Of a stretch of 64,000 bases of DNA, positions 1-8,348 are shown piece after piece; position 1 is the stretch's first letter, and every line of letters starts with the position of its first letter. Origin of the DNA: Streptomyces sp. XY006 (lineage in GTDB: Bacteria > Actinomycetota > Actinomycetes > Streptomycetales > Streptomycetaceae); the NCBI RefSeq assembly GCF_002237655.1, contig NZ_NOKT01000032.1, positions 39,558-103,557 on the forward strand. The letters are read 5' to 3'. Made by a program: the position numbers and the translations under genes. Below the pieces are notes generated by a model. The model searched no databases. It was not told where the DNA came from and saw only the letters and a list, made by a program, of their open reading frames with translations.

Positions 1-2
1 AC

Positions 3-701
3 ATCGTCAGCGCCGCCGCGCCCCTGGACGCCCGCCTCGCCGCCGCCTGCTCCGAACGCCTCGGCCTGCCGCCCGTCGGCCAGGCCTACGGCATGACCGA
101 GCTGTCGCCCGGCACCCACGTGGTGCCCCTGGACGCCATGCGCGACGCACCGCCCGGCACCGTAGGCAAGCTCATCGCCGGCACCGAGATGCGCATCGTC
201 TCCCTCGACGACCCCACCCGGGACCTGCCCGCGGGCGAGTCCGGGGAGATCCTCATCCGGGGCCCCCAGGTCATGAAGGGCTACCTGGGCCGCCCCGACG
301 CCACCGCCGCGATGATCGACGGCGACGGCTGGCTGCACACGGGGGACGTCGGCCACGTCGACGGGGACGGCTGGCTGTTCGTCGTCGACCGGGTGAAGGA
401 ACTCATCAAGTACAAGGGCTTCCAGGTCGCCCCGGCCGAACTGGAGGCGCTCCTGCTCACCCACCCCGGCATCGCCGACGCCGCCGTCATCGGCACCTAC
501 GACGACGACGGCAACGAGGTGCCGCACGCCTACGTCGTCCGCCAGCCGGCCGCCGCCGGACTCTCCGCCGGGGAGATCATGATGTACGTCGCCGAGCGCG
601 TGGCCCCGTACAAGCGCGTACGCCGGGTCACCTTCATCGACGGCGTCCCCCGGGCGGCCTCCGGCAAGATCCTCCGCCGACAGCTCCGGGAGAGCGCATG
701 A
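3..701 (+). CDS. Acyl-CoA synthetase (AMP-forming), C-terminal part
   Basis: The 5' end lies outside the window; 232 residues are readable. The motifs of the ANL ligase superfamily are present: AYGMTE near residue 28, the TGD hinge region near 113, VDRVKELIKYKGFQV, and the C-terminal PRAASGK with the catalytic Lys near 222. It should adenylate a carboxylic acid and transfer it to CoA, like 4-coumarate-CoA ligase or related long-chain ligases; the substrate cannot be read from this fragment. Its stop overlaps the next gene's start (ATGA), so it is the first visible member of a ligase / hydratase / TetR operon. Confidence 0.93.
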   Translation: MVSAAAPLDARLAAACSERLGLPPVGQAYGMTELSPGTHVVPLDAMRDAPPGTVGKLIAGTEMRIVSLDDPTRDLPAGESGEILIRGPQVMKGYLGRPDATAAMIDGDGWLHTGDVGHVDGDGWLFVVDRVKELIKYKGFQVAPAELEALLLTHPGIADAAVIGTYDDDGNEVPHAYVVRQPAAAGLSAGEIMMYVAERVAPYKRVRRVTFIDGVPRAASGKILRRQLRESA

Positions 702-1432
702 CCCTGATCGCCCGCACCCGCGCGCGTGCCGTGGAGACCCTCGCCCTCGACGCGCCGCGCCACCGCAACGCGCTCTCGGCGGCCCTGGTCGGCGAACTGG
801 CCGACGCGCTCACGGACGCCGGCAAGGACACCGGCGTCCGCGCGGTCGTCCTGACCCACACCGGCACCACCTTCAGCGCCGGCGCCGACCTCAAGGACCC
901 GCCCGACCCCGAGGCCCTGGTCGCCCTGCTGCGCCGGATCGTCGAGCTGCCCAAACCGGTCGTCGCCCGGGTCACCGGCCACGTCCGCGCGGGCGGCCTC
1001 GGCCTGCTGGCCGCCTGCGACATCGCGGTCGCCTCCACCGCGGCCACCTTCGCCTTCACGGAGGTCCGCATCGGCGTCGCCCCCGCGGTCATCTCGCTGC
1101 CGCTGCTGCCCCGCGCCGACCCGCGCGCCCTGTCCCGGTACTACCTCACCGGTGAGCGCTTCGACGCGGCCGAGGCCACCGCGACAGGCCTGCTCACCGC
1201 GTACGCCGAGGACGTCGACACGGCCCTGGCCCCCATCCTTGACGGCCTGCGCAGAGCCGCCCCCGACGCCCTGGCCGAGACGAAACGGCTGCTCACGGCT
1301 AGGGTGCTGGAAGCCTTCGACCGGGACGCGGCCGACCTGACCGCGCTCTCGGCCCGGCTGTTCGCCTCCCCGCAGGCACGCGAGGGGATGACGGCCTTCC
1401 TCGAACGACGGGATCCGGCATGGGTGGTGTGA
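698..1432 (+). CDS. Enoyl-CoA hydratase/isomerase family protein
   Basis: A 244-residue crotonase-fold protein. The first oxyanion-hole segment SAGADLK is near residue 66 and the second, AGGLGLLAACD, near 105. A Glu in TEVRIGVAP matches the position of one catalytic Glu, while the other (the usual GGGCE-type Glu) is not conserved, so the reaction may be isomerisation or hydrolysis rather than classic hydration. ATGA overlap with the upstream ligase shows translational coupling; the TetR gene follows with an overlap. Probably acts on the CoA ester made by the ligase. Confidence 0.9.
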   Translation: MTLIARTRARAVETLALDAPRHRNALSAALVGELADALTDAGKDTGVRAVVLTHTGTTFSAGADLKDPPDPEALVALLRRIVELPKPVVARVTGHVRAGGLGLLAACDIAVASTAATFAFTEVRIGVAPAVISLPLLPRADPRALSRYYLTGERFDAAEATATGLLTAYAEDVDTALAPILDGLRRAAPDALAETKRLLTARVLEAFDRDAADLTALSARLFASPQAREGMTAFLERRDPAWVV

Positions 1433-2031
1433 GCGCGGTCGACCGTGCGGAGAGAGTCCCCAAGCAGGACCGCAGCCGGGCCACCCGGCAGCGGCTCCTG
1501 GAAGCCGCCGTGGCCTGCCTGGCCGAACACGGCTGGGCGGGCTCCACCGTCTCCGTCGTCGCCGAGCGGGCCGGTGTCTCCCGGGGCGCCGCCCAGCACC
1601 ACTTCCCGACCCGCGAGGACCTCTTCACGGCGGCCGTCGAGTACGTCGCCGAGGAACGCTCCACCGCCCTGCGGGCCCTCTTCCCCGAGGGCGCGTCCGG
1701 GGACCGCCACGCCGTCGTCGCGGCCCTGGTCGACCTCTACACGGGCCCGCTGTTCCGCGCGGCCCTCCACCTGTGGGTGGCCGCCTCCAACGAGGAGCAG
1801 CTCCGCCCCCGCGTCACCGAGCTCGAATCCCGCGTCGGCCGCGAGACCCACCGCATCGCCGTGGACCTCCTCGCCGCCGACGAATCCGTCCCCGGCGTCC
1901 GCGAAACGGTCCAGGGCCTGCTCGACATGGCCCGCGGCCTGGGCCTGGCCAACCTCCTCACGGACGACGCCCCGCGCCGCGAACGCGTGGTCACCCAGTG
2001 GACCCACCTACTGGACGAGGCGCTGGGCTGA
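1420..2031 (+). CDS. TetR/AcrR family transcriptional regulator
   Basis: 203 residues with a TetR N-terminal helix-turn-helix (TRQRLLEAAVACLAEHG then VVAERAGVSRGAAQHHF, about residues 20-65) followed by a helical ligand domain. It overlaps the end of the hydratase gene. The ATG at 1420 is used here; a GTG at 1429 would give a 4-base GTGA overlap and is equally plausible. Likely controls its own fatty-acid/aryl-acid operon. No copy of the palindrome found at 25-62 kb is visible near it, so it is a less likely regulator of that set. Confidence 0.92.
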   Translation: MGGVSAVDRAERVPKQDRSRATRQRLLEAAVACLAEHGWAGSTVSVVAERAGVSRGAAQHHFPTREDLFTAAVEYVAEERSTALRALFPEGASGDRHAVVAALVDLYTGPLFRAALHLWVAASNEEQLRPRVTELESRVGRETHRIAVDLLAADESVPGVRETVQGLLDMARGLGLANLLTDDAPRRERVVTQWTHLLDEALG

Positions 2032-2065
2032 CGGCGCTGTCAGTGGCCCGGGCTACGGTTCCGGC

Positions 2066-2647
2066 ATGGGTGATCACTTCCAGACGATCGTCGACCGCGA
2101 CGCGGACGGGGCGGACGCTGAGCCGCTCGCGCGCAGAGTCGTGCAGTGGCTCGTGGCCGAGGGCGTCGTGCTGTCCGAACGCACGGACTGCGTCCTGGGC
2201 CTGCCCCTGGGACACCCACCGGGCCCGCGATGGGAGCGCGCGGTCGCCGAGGCCGACGCGGACGACGAGCCGTGGGACGGCCTCGCCGTGCACACCGGGC
2301 GCACCGTCTTCCACGGCTGGCCAGGGGGCATGGAGGCAGCGACGTGTCCGCGCTGCTCGGTCACGACCCGCCTGGTCGACGACGAGTGGGTGACGATCGA
2401 CGAGGCCTGGGCGCCCTTCGGGGACGCCATCAGCACCTGGTCCGCCACCGGTACGGCCCAGGTCCGCTGCCCGGCCTGCGCCCGCCGGGTCCCCCTGCGC
2501 GACTGGGCCTGGACCGACGACTACTTCGCCTTCGCCCACCTCGGATTCGAGTTCTGGAACTGGCCCGAGCTCACACCGGAATTCCGCGGCCGGGTGAGCG
2601 AGCTGCTCGACGGGCACCGCACGGCGTTCGTCCAGGGAAAGATCTGA
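2066..2647 (+). CDS. Hypothetical protein with zinc-ribbon-like Cys pairs
   Basis: 193 residues. I do not recognise a named family. Two CxxC pairs (C94/C97 in ATCPRC and C135/C138 in VRCPAC) suggest one structural zinc site inserted in the second half. The protein is rich in Trp and acidic residues and has no signal peptide or membrane segment, so it is probably cytosolic. The ATG at 2066 is the first start in frame after the TetR gene. It converges with pdxH, leaving only 11 bases between the two stops. Confidence 0.8.
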   Translation: MGDHFQTIVDRDADGADAEPLARRVVQWLVAEGVVLSERTDCVLGLPLGHPPGPRWERAVAEADADDEPWDGLAVHTGRTVFHGWPGGMEAATCPRCSVTTRLVDDEWVTIDEAWAPFGDAISTWSATGTAQVRCPACARRVPLRDWAWTDDYFAFAHLGFEFWNWPELTPEFRGRVSELLDGHRTAFVQGKI

Positions 2648-2658
2648 GGCCGGCCCCG

Positions 2659-3327
2659 TCACGGACTGAGCCGCTCCACCCGCCAGCTCCCGTCGGGCCG
2701 CTCCACGTACCGCAGCCGGTCGTGCAGGCGGTTCTCGCGGCCCTGCCAGAACTCCACCGTCTGCGGGGCCACCCGGAAACCGCCCCAGTGCGGCGGCACC
2801 GGCACCTGCTCGCCCTCGGGGTAGCGGGCGGCCAGTTCCGCGTAGGCGCCGTCGATGTCGGCCCGGGTGGAGACCACCGAGGACTGGGCGCTGGCCCACG
2901 CCCCGAGCTGGGAGCCGTGCGGCCGGGTGCGGAAGTAGGCGGCCGTCTCGTCCCGGCCGGTGCGCCGCGCGACGCCCGTGACGATGACCTGGCGGGCCAT
3001 GGGGTGCCAGGGGAACAGCAGTGAGACGTACGGGTTCTCCGCCAGGTCGCGGGCCTTGCGGGAGTCGTAGTTCGTGTAGAAGACGAAGCCCTGCTCGTCG
3101 AAGTGCTTCAGCAGCACCGTGCGGGAGCCGGGCCGGCCCTCGGCGTCGGCCGTCGAGACGATCATGGCGTTCGGCTCGAACAGCCCGCCGTCCGTCGCGG
3201 CCTGCTTGAACCAGCGAGCGAACTGCTCGACGGGCGTGGCGGCCAGCTCGGTCTCGGAGAGCCCCTCCGCCCGGTACTGCTTGCGCATCGAGGCCAGGTC
3301 GATGGGGAGGTCGTCGCGGTCGGTCAC
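2659..3327 (-). CDS. pdxH: Pyridoxamine 5'-phosphate oxidase
   Basis: 222 residues, the usual length of PdxH. It has the FMN-binding split-barrel signatures: RTVLLKHFDEQGFVFYTNY and SRKARDLAENP in the first half, the substrate region RPHGSQLGAWAS, and the C-terminal FWQGRENRLHDR, which is highly conserved in true PdxH. The enzyme oxidises pyridoxamine or pyridoxine 5'-phosphate to pyridoxal 5'-phosphate with O2, in the cytosol. It is transcribed away from the citrate synthase gene; that pdxH/citrate synthase arrangement is, from memory, also seen in S. coelicolor. Confidence 0.96.
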   Translation of the reverse strand: MTDRDDLPIDLASMRKQYRAEGLSETELAATPVEQFARWFKQAATDGGLFEPNAMIVSTADAEGRPGSRTVLLKHFDEQGFVFYTNYDSRKARDLAENPYVSLLFPWHPMARQVIVTGVARRTGRDETAAYFRTRPHGSQLGAWASAQSSVVSTRADIDGAYAELAARYPEGEQVPVPPHWGGFRVAPQTVEFWQGRENRLHDRLRYVERPDGSWRVERLSP

Positions 3328-3369
3328 CCGGTCATCTTGCCGTACGGACGGTGTCCTTCGTCACTGCCT

Positions 3370-3382
3370 GGCACTGAGTGCC
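3370..3382. promoter_or_regulatory. Palindrome in the pdxH / citrate synthase intergenic region
   Basis: GGCACTGAGTGCC is a perfect 6-1-6 inverted repeat in the 279-base divergent spacer, 43 bases from the pdxH start and 225 from the citrate synthase start. It could be an operator for either gene. The half-site resembles a CIRCE half, but the 9-base CIRCE spacer is missing. Otherwise the spacer shows no gene; a TTGACA at about 3400 has no convincing -10 partner. Confidence 0.35.
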
Positions 3383-3606
3383 GCGAACCCTCCCCAACCT
3401 TGACACTCGGAGATATCGTTTCGGTGCCGTTCCGGTTGGGTGACCGCCAGCCGTACGGGGCATCACAGGGGCAACCGGCCAGGACCGCGAGTCGCCGCAG
3501 ACGACCGTGGATCCACTGGACGGCCGCCGCCAGCCGACTGACACATGGTTCGTACGGCCCACCCCACATCACACCATCTGTCGCTTACCTCACGAGGAGC
3601 CGCCTG

Positions 3607-4707
3607 ATGTCCGACTTCGTACCCGGGCTCGAAGGAGTCGTCGCGTTCGAGACGGAGATCGCCGAACCGGATAAGGAGGGCGGCGCACTCCGGTACCGGG
3701 GCGTCGACATCGAGGATCTCGTCGGACACGTCTCCTTCGGCAACGTCTGGGGCCTGCTCGTCGACGGTGCCTTCAATCCGGGTCTGCCCCCTGCCGAGCC
3801 GTTCCCCATCCCCGTCCACTCCGGTGACATCCGCGTGGACGTCCAGTCCGCGCTGGCGATGCTCGCCCCGGTCTGGGGCCTGAAGCCGCTGCTCGACATC
3901 GATGCCGAAGAGGCCCGCGAGGACCTGGCCCGGGCGGCCGTCATGGCGCTGTCCTACGTGGCCCAGTCGGCCCGCGGCCAGGGCCTGCCCATGGTGCCGC
4001 AGCGCGAGATCGACAAGGCCCACTCGGTCGTCGAGCGCTTCATGATCCGCTGGCGGGGCGAGCCCGACCCCAAGCACGTGGCGGCGGTGGACGCCTACTG
4101 GACGAGCGCCGCCGAGCACGGCATGAACGCCTCCACCTTCACGGCCCGGGTCATCGCCTCGACCGGCGCGGACGTCGCGGCCGCGCTGTCCGGCGCGGTG
4201 GGCGCCATGTCGGGCCCGCTGCACGGTGGTGCCCCGTCCCGGGTCCTGCACATGATCGAGGAGATCGAGCGCACGGGCGACGCCGAGGCCTACGTCAAGC
4301 AGACCCTCGACAAGGGCGAGCGCCTCATGGGCTTCGGGCACCGCGTCTACCGCGCCGAGGACCCGCGCGCGAGGGTGCTGCGCCGCACCGCCCGTGAGCT
4401 GGGCGCCCCGCGCTTCGAGGTCGCCGAGGCCCTGGAGAAGGCGGCCCTGGCGGAGCTCCACGCCCGCCGCCCCGACCGCGTCCTCGCCACCAACGTGGAG
4501 TTCTGGGCGGCCATCGTCCTGGACTTCGCCGAGGTCCCGGCGCACATGTTCACGTCGATGTTCACCTGCGCCCGCACGGCCGGCTGGTCCGCCCACATCC
4601 TGGAGCAGAAGCGCACGGGCCGCCTGGTCCGCCCCTCGGCCCGCTACATCGGCCCGGGCAGCCGCAACCCGCGCGAGATCGAGGGCTACGAGGACATCGC
4701 CCACTGA
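3607..4707 (+). CDS. Citrate synthase (type 2-like, actinobacterial)
   Basis: 366 residues. Active-site residues are visible: H206 in GPLHGGAPSRV, H245 in MGFGHRVYRAEDPRA, and an Asp near 306 in VLDFAEVPAHM, matching the His-His-Asp triad of citrate synthase. It condenses acetyl-CoA with oxaloacetate. Streptomyces carry several paralogues, and this shorter form could also be a 2-methylcitrate synthase. The ATG at 3607 is chosen because an ACGAGGAG ribosome site lies about 8 bases upstream; upstream codons in frame lack a good start. A hairpin follows at 4725. Confidence 0.93.
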   Translation: MSDFVPGLEGVVAFETEIAEPDKEGGALRYRGVDIEDLVGHVSFGNVWGLLVDGAFNPGLPPAEPFPIPVHSGDIRVDVQSALAMLAPVWGLKPLLDIDAEEAREDLARAAVMALSYVAQSARGQGLPMVPQREIDKAHSVVERFMIRWRGEPDPKHVAAVDAYWTSAAEHGMNASTFTARVIASTGADVAAALSGAVGAMSGPLHGGAPSRVLHMIEEIERTGDAEAYVKQTLDKGERLMGFGHRVYRAEDPRARVLRRTARELGAPRFEVAEALEKAALAELHARRPDRVLATNVEFWAAIVLDFAEVPAHMFTSMFTCARTAGWSAHILEQKRTGRLVRPSARYIGPGSRNPREIEGYEDIAH

Positions 4708-4724
4708 CTCACTCGGCCCGTGGT

Positions 4725-4744
4725 CTCACCCGCCCCCGGGTGAG
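4725..4744 (+). terminator. Hairpin terminator after citrate synthase
   Basis: CTCACCCG and CGGGTGAG form a perfect 8-base stem with a CCCC loop, 18 bases after the citrate synthase stop. No U-tract follows, as is common in Streptomyces. The stem overlaps the stop codon (4726-4728) of the convergent HIT-like gene. Confidence 0.55.
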
Positions 4745-5226
4745 GCCGCGGGCCCGCCCGCGAGCCGGTCCAGTTCCTCCCCGATCGCCTCGCGCAGGGG
4801 CCCGTGCCGCGCCCCGAGGGCGTACCGCTCCTCGGTCCACATCCCCCGTGGGTAGAGCCACACGGGCAGCCGCACGCGGTCCGGAGGCTCCCAGTCGTAG
4901 CGCGGCCACACATGGGCGTGCAGGAACCCGTCGGTGTTCCCGAGGATCTCCAGATTCACCCGCCGGAACCCCGACTCCACGCGGAGGCAGGCCCGCTCGA
5001 CCGCTTCCCCGAGCCGGTCCATGCCGTCCAGGAACGCCAGCCGCCGGTCCCGTGGGAGCTCGGACAGCCGCTGCACCGCCGGGTCGTCGGTGAGCAGCAC
5101 CGAGTAACCCGGCAGGAACTGCACGTCGCCGATCGCCGCGAATCCGGCGTCCAGCCTGCGCATGACGGTGGGATTCTCACCGCGCAGGGCGCTGCCCACG
5201 CGGTCGCGGTGCCATGTGCCCGGCAT
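4726..5226 (-). CDS. HIT-superfamily-like protein
   Basis: 166 residues. The core FLHAHVWPRYDWEP (H103, H105) resembles the HxHxH nucleotide-binding motif of HIT hydrolases such as Ap4A hydrolases, but the third His is not at the usual place, so the catalytic activity is uncertain. ATG at 5226 follows a GGGGAGGG ribosome site. An alternative is the Met at residue 22. A long structured leader with its own small reading frame precedes it (5251-5431), which suggests post-transcriptional control. Confidence 0.8.
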   Translation of the reverse strand: MPGTWHRDRVGSALRGENPTVMRRLDAGFAAIGDVQFLPGYSVLLTDDPAVQRLSELPRDRRLAFLDGMDRLGEAVERACLRVESGFRRVNLEILGNTDGFLHAHVWPRYDWEPPDRVRLPVWLYPRGMWTEERYALGARHGPLREAIGEELDRLAGGPAASPGGG

Positions 5227-5250
5227 GATCGCCCTCCCCGAGAACGCAGA

Positions 5251-5313
5251 CGACCCGCGAGTCTGGTTCCTCCGGGGAGGAGCCGGCCGGACGTACCGGC
5301 GACTCGCGGGTCG
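5251..5313 (-). promoter_or_regulatory. Structured leader RNA of the HIT-like gene
   Basis: On the minus-strand transcript a perfect 13-base inverted repeat (arms 5251-5263 and 5301-5313, GACTCGCGGGTCG) encloses two smaller hairpins (a CCTCC/GGAGG stem near 5269-5280 and a GCCGG/CCGGC stem near 5282-5300), giving a three-way junction. It ends 25 bases before the HIT-like start codon. More hairpins (GCGCG/CGCGC and CTCGG/CCGAG) lie between it and the leader peptide at 5393-5431. This could be an attenuator, a riboswitch-like fold or a processed leader; the ligand or signal is unknown. Confidence 0.55.
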
Positions 5314-5392
5314 GGTGACTGCTTGAGATTGGGCCGGCTGCACGCGCGTTCGCGCGCTGGCTCGGCACCGCACCGAGTGTGGTGTCGGGCCG

Positions 5393-5431
5393 CTAGCCCG
5401 CAGCCACCTCACGCGTCCGGTTTCCATACAT
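5393..5431 (-). CDS. 12-codon leader peptide upstream of the HIT-like gene
   Basis: ATG at 5431 is followed by MYGNRTREVAAG and TAG. A near-consensus ribosome site, AGGAGGTGG, sits 8 bases before the ATG, stronger than that of most real genes here. The frame is closed and lies 160 bases before the HIT-like gene with hairpins between. That layout fits a regulatory upstream ORF acting by ribosome stalling or attenuation. No special run of one amino acid is seen; two Arg and one Tyr are the only hints. Its conservation in other genomes is not known to me. Confidence 0.5.
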   Translation of the reverse strand: MYGNRTREVAAG

Positions 5432-5699
5432 CTGCCGAACCACCTCCTCTCTCGTGTACCTGGAACCCTAGGAAACGGTCCCGGCCCGGATCAACCGCTT
5501 TTTTTGAGACCTCGGCCCCGGGGGTACCCGCACCGTTGCGACGGCGCTGTCACGGGCCGTTGACGTGGGGATTGCCCGCGTACAACGATTCCTTCAATGT
5601 TGGGGGAACCCGGTGTGCGCCGGGTCACCTTCCAGTTGAATGAAGGCAAGGAGCGAACCGGCGTGCCGTACGTGCGGACGCAGCCTGCAGGGGGTCCAG

Positions 5700-7106
5700 G
5701 TGAGTGCTTCCCGGCGTAGTGGGACCACCGACGAGCTGGGGCCGGACGAGCCCGGGCGGGACGGTGCGGACGGCTCTGATCTGCTGGCCGCGCTGCTGGA
5801 CGGGATGGACGCGGCGCTGTGCGCCTTCGACGCCGACGGTGTCGTCACGCACTGGAACCGCGAGGCCGAGCGCATCCTCGGCTGGAGCGCGGACGAAGCG
5901 GTCGGCAAGCGCGGCCTGGCCGGCTGGGCGGTGCGCAGCGCGGACGCCGAGGAGGTTGAGGAGCGGCTGCTGTCGGCGATGCACGCCCCGGGCCGGCAGG
6001 TGCACGAGTTCGCGCTGCTGACGAAGGACGGCGGGCGGGTGCTGGTCCGGACGCAGTCGGCGGCCGTGCGCGGGCCCGACGGGAAGCCGGCGGGGGTCTA
6101 CTGCGCGTTCAGCGAGGTGCACGCCCAGATCGACCTGGAGCGGTCGATCGCGCTGAGCGAGGCGCTGTTCGAGGACGCGGGCTGGGGCGTCGTCCTGGTC
6201 GACGTCGACCTGCGGCCCGCCGTGGTGAACGCGCACGCGGCCCGGGCACTGGGCACGGGCCGTACGTCGGTGCTCGGCCGGCCGCTCGGGGAGCTGCTGT
6301 CACAGGGCGTGGAGGAGCTGGAGAGCGCGCTGCAGCACGTGCTCGCGGAAGGCGCGCCCCCGGCGCCGGCCGAGGTGTGGGTGAGTGTGCGCACCCCGGA
6401 GGGGGAGCGGCGGCGGTGCTGGCGCAGCGGTTTCCTGCGGCTGGCCTCACCGCTCGCGGAGGAGCCGGTTCCGCTGGGTGTGGGCTGGCTGTTCCAGGAC
6501 GTGACGGAGTTCAAGCAGAACGAGCAGGAGGCGTCGCTGCTGCGGTTTCGCACGCAGCAGCTGCACCGGGCGGCGCGGGCGGCCGCCGAGTGCGAGGACC
6601 CGGCGGAGGCGGCGACGGTCCACCTGGACTTCGCACTGGCCGGATTCGCCGATCACGCGCTGATCGACCGGGTGGCCGGTGGCGCGCTGACCGACCCGGA
6701 GGCCGCGGGGCCGGTCCGGCTGGTGCGGGTCGCGGCCACGCCGTCCGGGGCGCCGGGGCCGAGCAGGCTCGCGGGCCCGGCCGGGCTGCCCGTGCGCTAC
6801 CCGGAGGGCCACCCGGCCCTGCAGTGCGTGGAGCGGACGGGGGCGCTGCGGGCGAGCGCGGGCGCCGCGTCCGCCGAGCGGGCCCGCGAGTGGGCGCTGG
6901 CGCGCCAGTGGCCGCCGGACGCGGTGCACGCCCTGTGCGCGGTGCTGCGCAGCAGGGGGCGCACGCTCGGTGTCGTGACGTTTCTGCGGGGGGCGGGCCG
7001 CAGCGCGTTCGAGCGGTCCGACGCGATGTACGCGGAGGACGTGGCGGTACGCATCGCGACGGCGCTGGACCTGGTGGATCTCACGGGCCCGCCCACCGAC
7101 GGCTGA
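5700..7106 (+). CDS. PAS/PAS/GAF domain sensory protein
   Basis: 468 residues from the GTG at 5700, which has AGGGGG about 7 bases upstream; an ATG at 5640 would add 20 residues but lacks a ribosome site. A first PAS domain (LLDGMDAALCAFDADG to about residue 125, ending in FSEVHAQIDLERS), a second PAS (EDAGWGVVLVDVD to FQDVTEFKQNEQ), and a GAF-like region to the end. There is no kinase, phosphatase or DNA-binding output, so it probably works through a partner. The 5' leader has a hairpin at 5608-5625. The stop codon lies in the first unit of an 18-bp repeat array. Confidence 0.82.
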   Translation: MSASRRSGTTDELGPDEPGRDGADGSDLLAALLDGMDAALCAFDADGVVTHWNREAERILGWSADEAVGKRGLAGWAVRSADAEEVEERLLSAMHAPGRQVHEFALLTKDGGRVLVRTQSAAVRGPDGKPAGVYCAFSEVHAQIDLERSIALSEALFEDAGWGVVLVDVDLRPAVVNAHAARALGTGRTSVLGRPLGELLSQGVEELESALQHVLAEGAPPAPAEVWVSVRTPEGERRRCWRSGFLRLASPLAEEPVPLGVGWLFQDVTEFKQNEQEASLLRFRTQQLHRAARAAAECEDPAEAATVHLDFALAGFADHALIDRVAGGALTDPEAAGPVRLVRVAATPSGAPGPSRLAGPAGLPVRYPEGHPALQCVERTGALRASAGAASAERAREWALARQWPPDAVHALCAVLRSRGRTLGVVTFLRGAGRSAFERSDAMYAEDVAVRIATALDLVDLTGPPTDG

Positions 7107-7240
7107 CCGCTCGCCGACGGCTGACCGTCCGCCGACGGCTGACCGTGCGCCGGCGGCTGACCGTCCGCCGACGGATGACCGTCAGCCGACGGATGACCGT
7201 CAGCCGACGGCTGACCGCTCGCCGACGTCCTGACCGCCCG
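7096..7240. repeat. 18-bp tandem repeat array, eight units
   Basis: Units of CCGACGGCTGACCGTCCG follow one another from 7096 with 0-4 changes each; the eighth unit is 19 bases and a degenerate remnant runs to about 7254. The TGA inside the first unit is the stop codon of the PAS/GAF gene. Because 18 is a multiple of 3, each of the next six units supplies another TGA in the same frame. The array fills most of the 210-base gap before the convergent SIS gene and may also act as a terminator. Confidence 0.9.
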
Positions 7241-7316
7241 TCGGCGGCTGACGGCCCCGGCCGGCTCGGACCAGGCCTAGCCCGGACCCGGCCGACGCGT
7301 TCCGCCGGCTCCCCGT

Positions 7317-8072
7317 TCAGTGCCGGTAGAAGATCCGGTCGCCGTACTGCTCCATCACCCGGGCGTTCCAGTCGTGCCCGCCGTCGACGTTCCCGGAGCG
7401 CAGCAGCGGCGGCTCGACGCCCCGCTCGGCGAGGGTCGTGGCGGCCGTGGCCATGACGGCCTGGAGCAGGGCCGAGGTGACGACCGTGGAGGCGGGGGCG
7501 AACGGCGCGGGCACCTGGTCGTGGGTGAGCTCCGCGTCGCCGACCGCGATCTTGGAGTCGAGGACGAGGTCGCAGTGGTCCTTCAGATACGTGCCGGAGG
7601 CGTGCCGGGACGTCGTCTCCGAGGCGTAGGCCACCGACGTCACGCCGATGACCTTCACCCCCAGGGCGCGCGCGTGCAGGGCCATCTCCACGGGCAGGGC
7701 GTTGCGCCCGGAGAGGGAGATGATCAGCAGGGCGTCGCCCGCGCGCAGCGGGGAGTTGTCGAGGACGGCGGCGGCGAGGCCGTCGACGCGTTCCAGGGCG
7801 GAGCCGAGCGGTGCGGGCATGACGTCGACGCCGACGGCACCCGGCACGGCGAGGAGGTTCATCAGGGCGAGTCCGCCGGCGCGGTAGACGAGGTCCTGCG
7901 CGGCGAGGGAGGAGTGCCCGGCGCCGAAGGCGAAGAGCCGGCCGCCCTGCTCGACGGTGTCGGCCAGGAGCGTCCCCACGGCCGCGATGGCGTCGGCCTC
8001 CTCGTCACGGACCCGCCGCAGCAGGTCGATCGCGGCGTCGAGGAACTGGCCGGCCGGCGCGCGGTCGCTCAT
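7317..8072 (-). CDS. SIS-domain protein (UPF0309 family)
   Basis: 251 residues. A sugar isomerase (SIS) fold is indicated by LFAFGAGHSSLAAQDLVYRAGG near residue 48 and LLIISLSGRNALPVEMA near 115. Members bind phosphosugars, as in GmhA or GlmS domains; the real substrate of this family is not established. The ATG at 8072 with AAGGGGATC upstream is chosen over a longer frame beginning at 8147. It is divergent from dmdR1, the same pairing that I recall as SCO4393/SCO4394 in S. coelicolor. The 276-base spacer shows no recognisable iron box. Confidence 0.88.
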   Translation of the reverse strand: MSDRAPAGQFLDAAIDLLRRVRDEEADAIAAVGTLLADTVEQGGRLFAFGAGHSSLAAQDLVYRAGGLALMNLLAVPGAVGVDVMPAPLGSALERVDGLAAAVLDNSPLRAGDALLIISLSGRNALPVEMALHARALGVKVIGVTSVAYASETTSRHASGTYLKDHCDLVLDSKIAVGDAELTHDQVPAPFAPASTVVTSALLQAVMATAATTLAERGVEPPLLRSGNVDGGHDWNARVMEQYGDRIFYRH

Positions 8073-8348
8073 ACGGGATCCCCTTCGGAACTGGCCCACG
8101 GGCTTGTGTCGCGCATCACCGTGCGGTCTGGACCAGTGCGGTGTCAATACGGCCGGACGCCGCCCGCGTGGCCCCGGGGCCGGTCAGGGCGGGAGGCGGG
8201 AGTCCGTACCCTGCTCCGGGGCCCGGTAATCCACCGCTTCCCCTCCGGCGGCACGGTTGTCGGTGGTATCCGGCAGAATTGGGTGCAGGGCCAGCGCACG
8301 CGCCGGTGAGCCGTCCAGCCTCCGGCAGATCTCATTCGAGGGGCACGT

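Noticed and set aside
7096..7240. CRISPR-like array
   Set aside because: The 18-base units are directly adjacent without unique spacers, and no cas genes are present.
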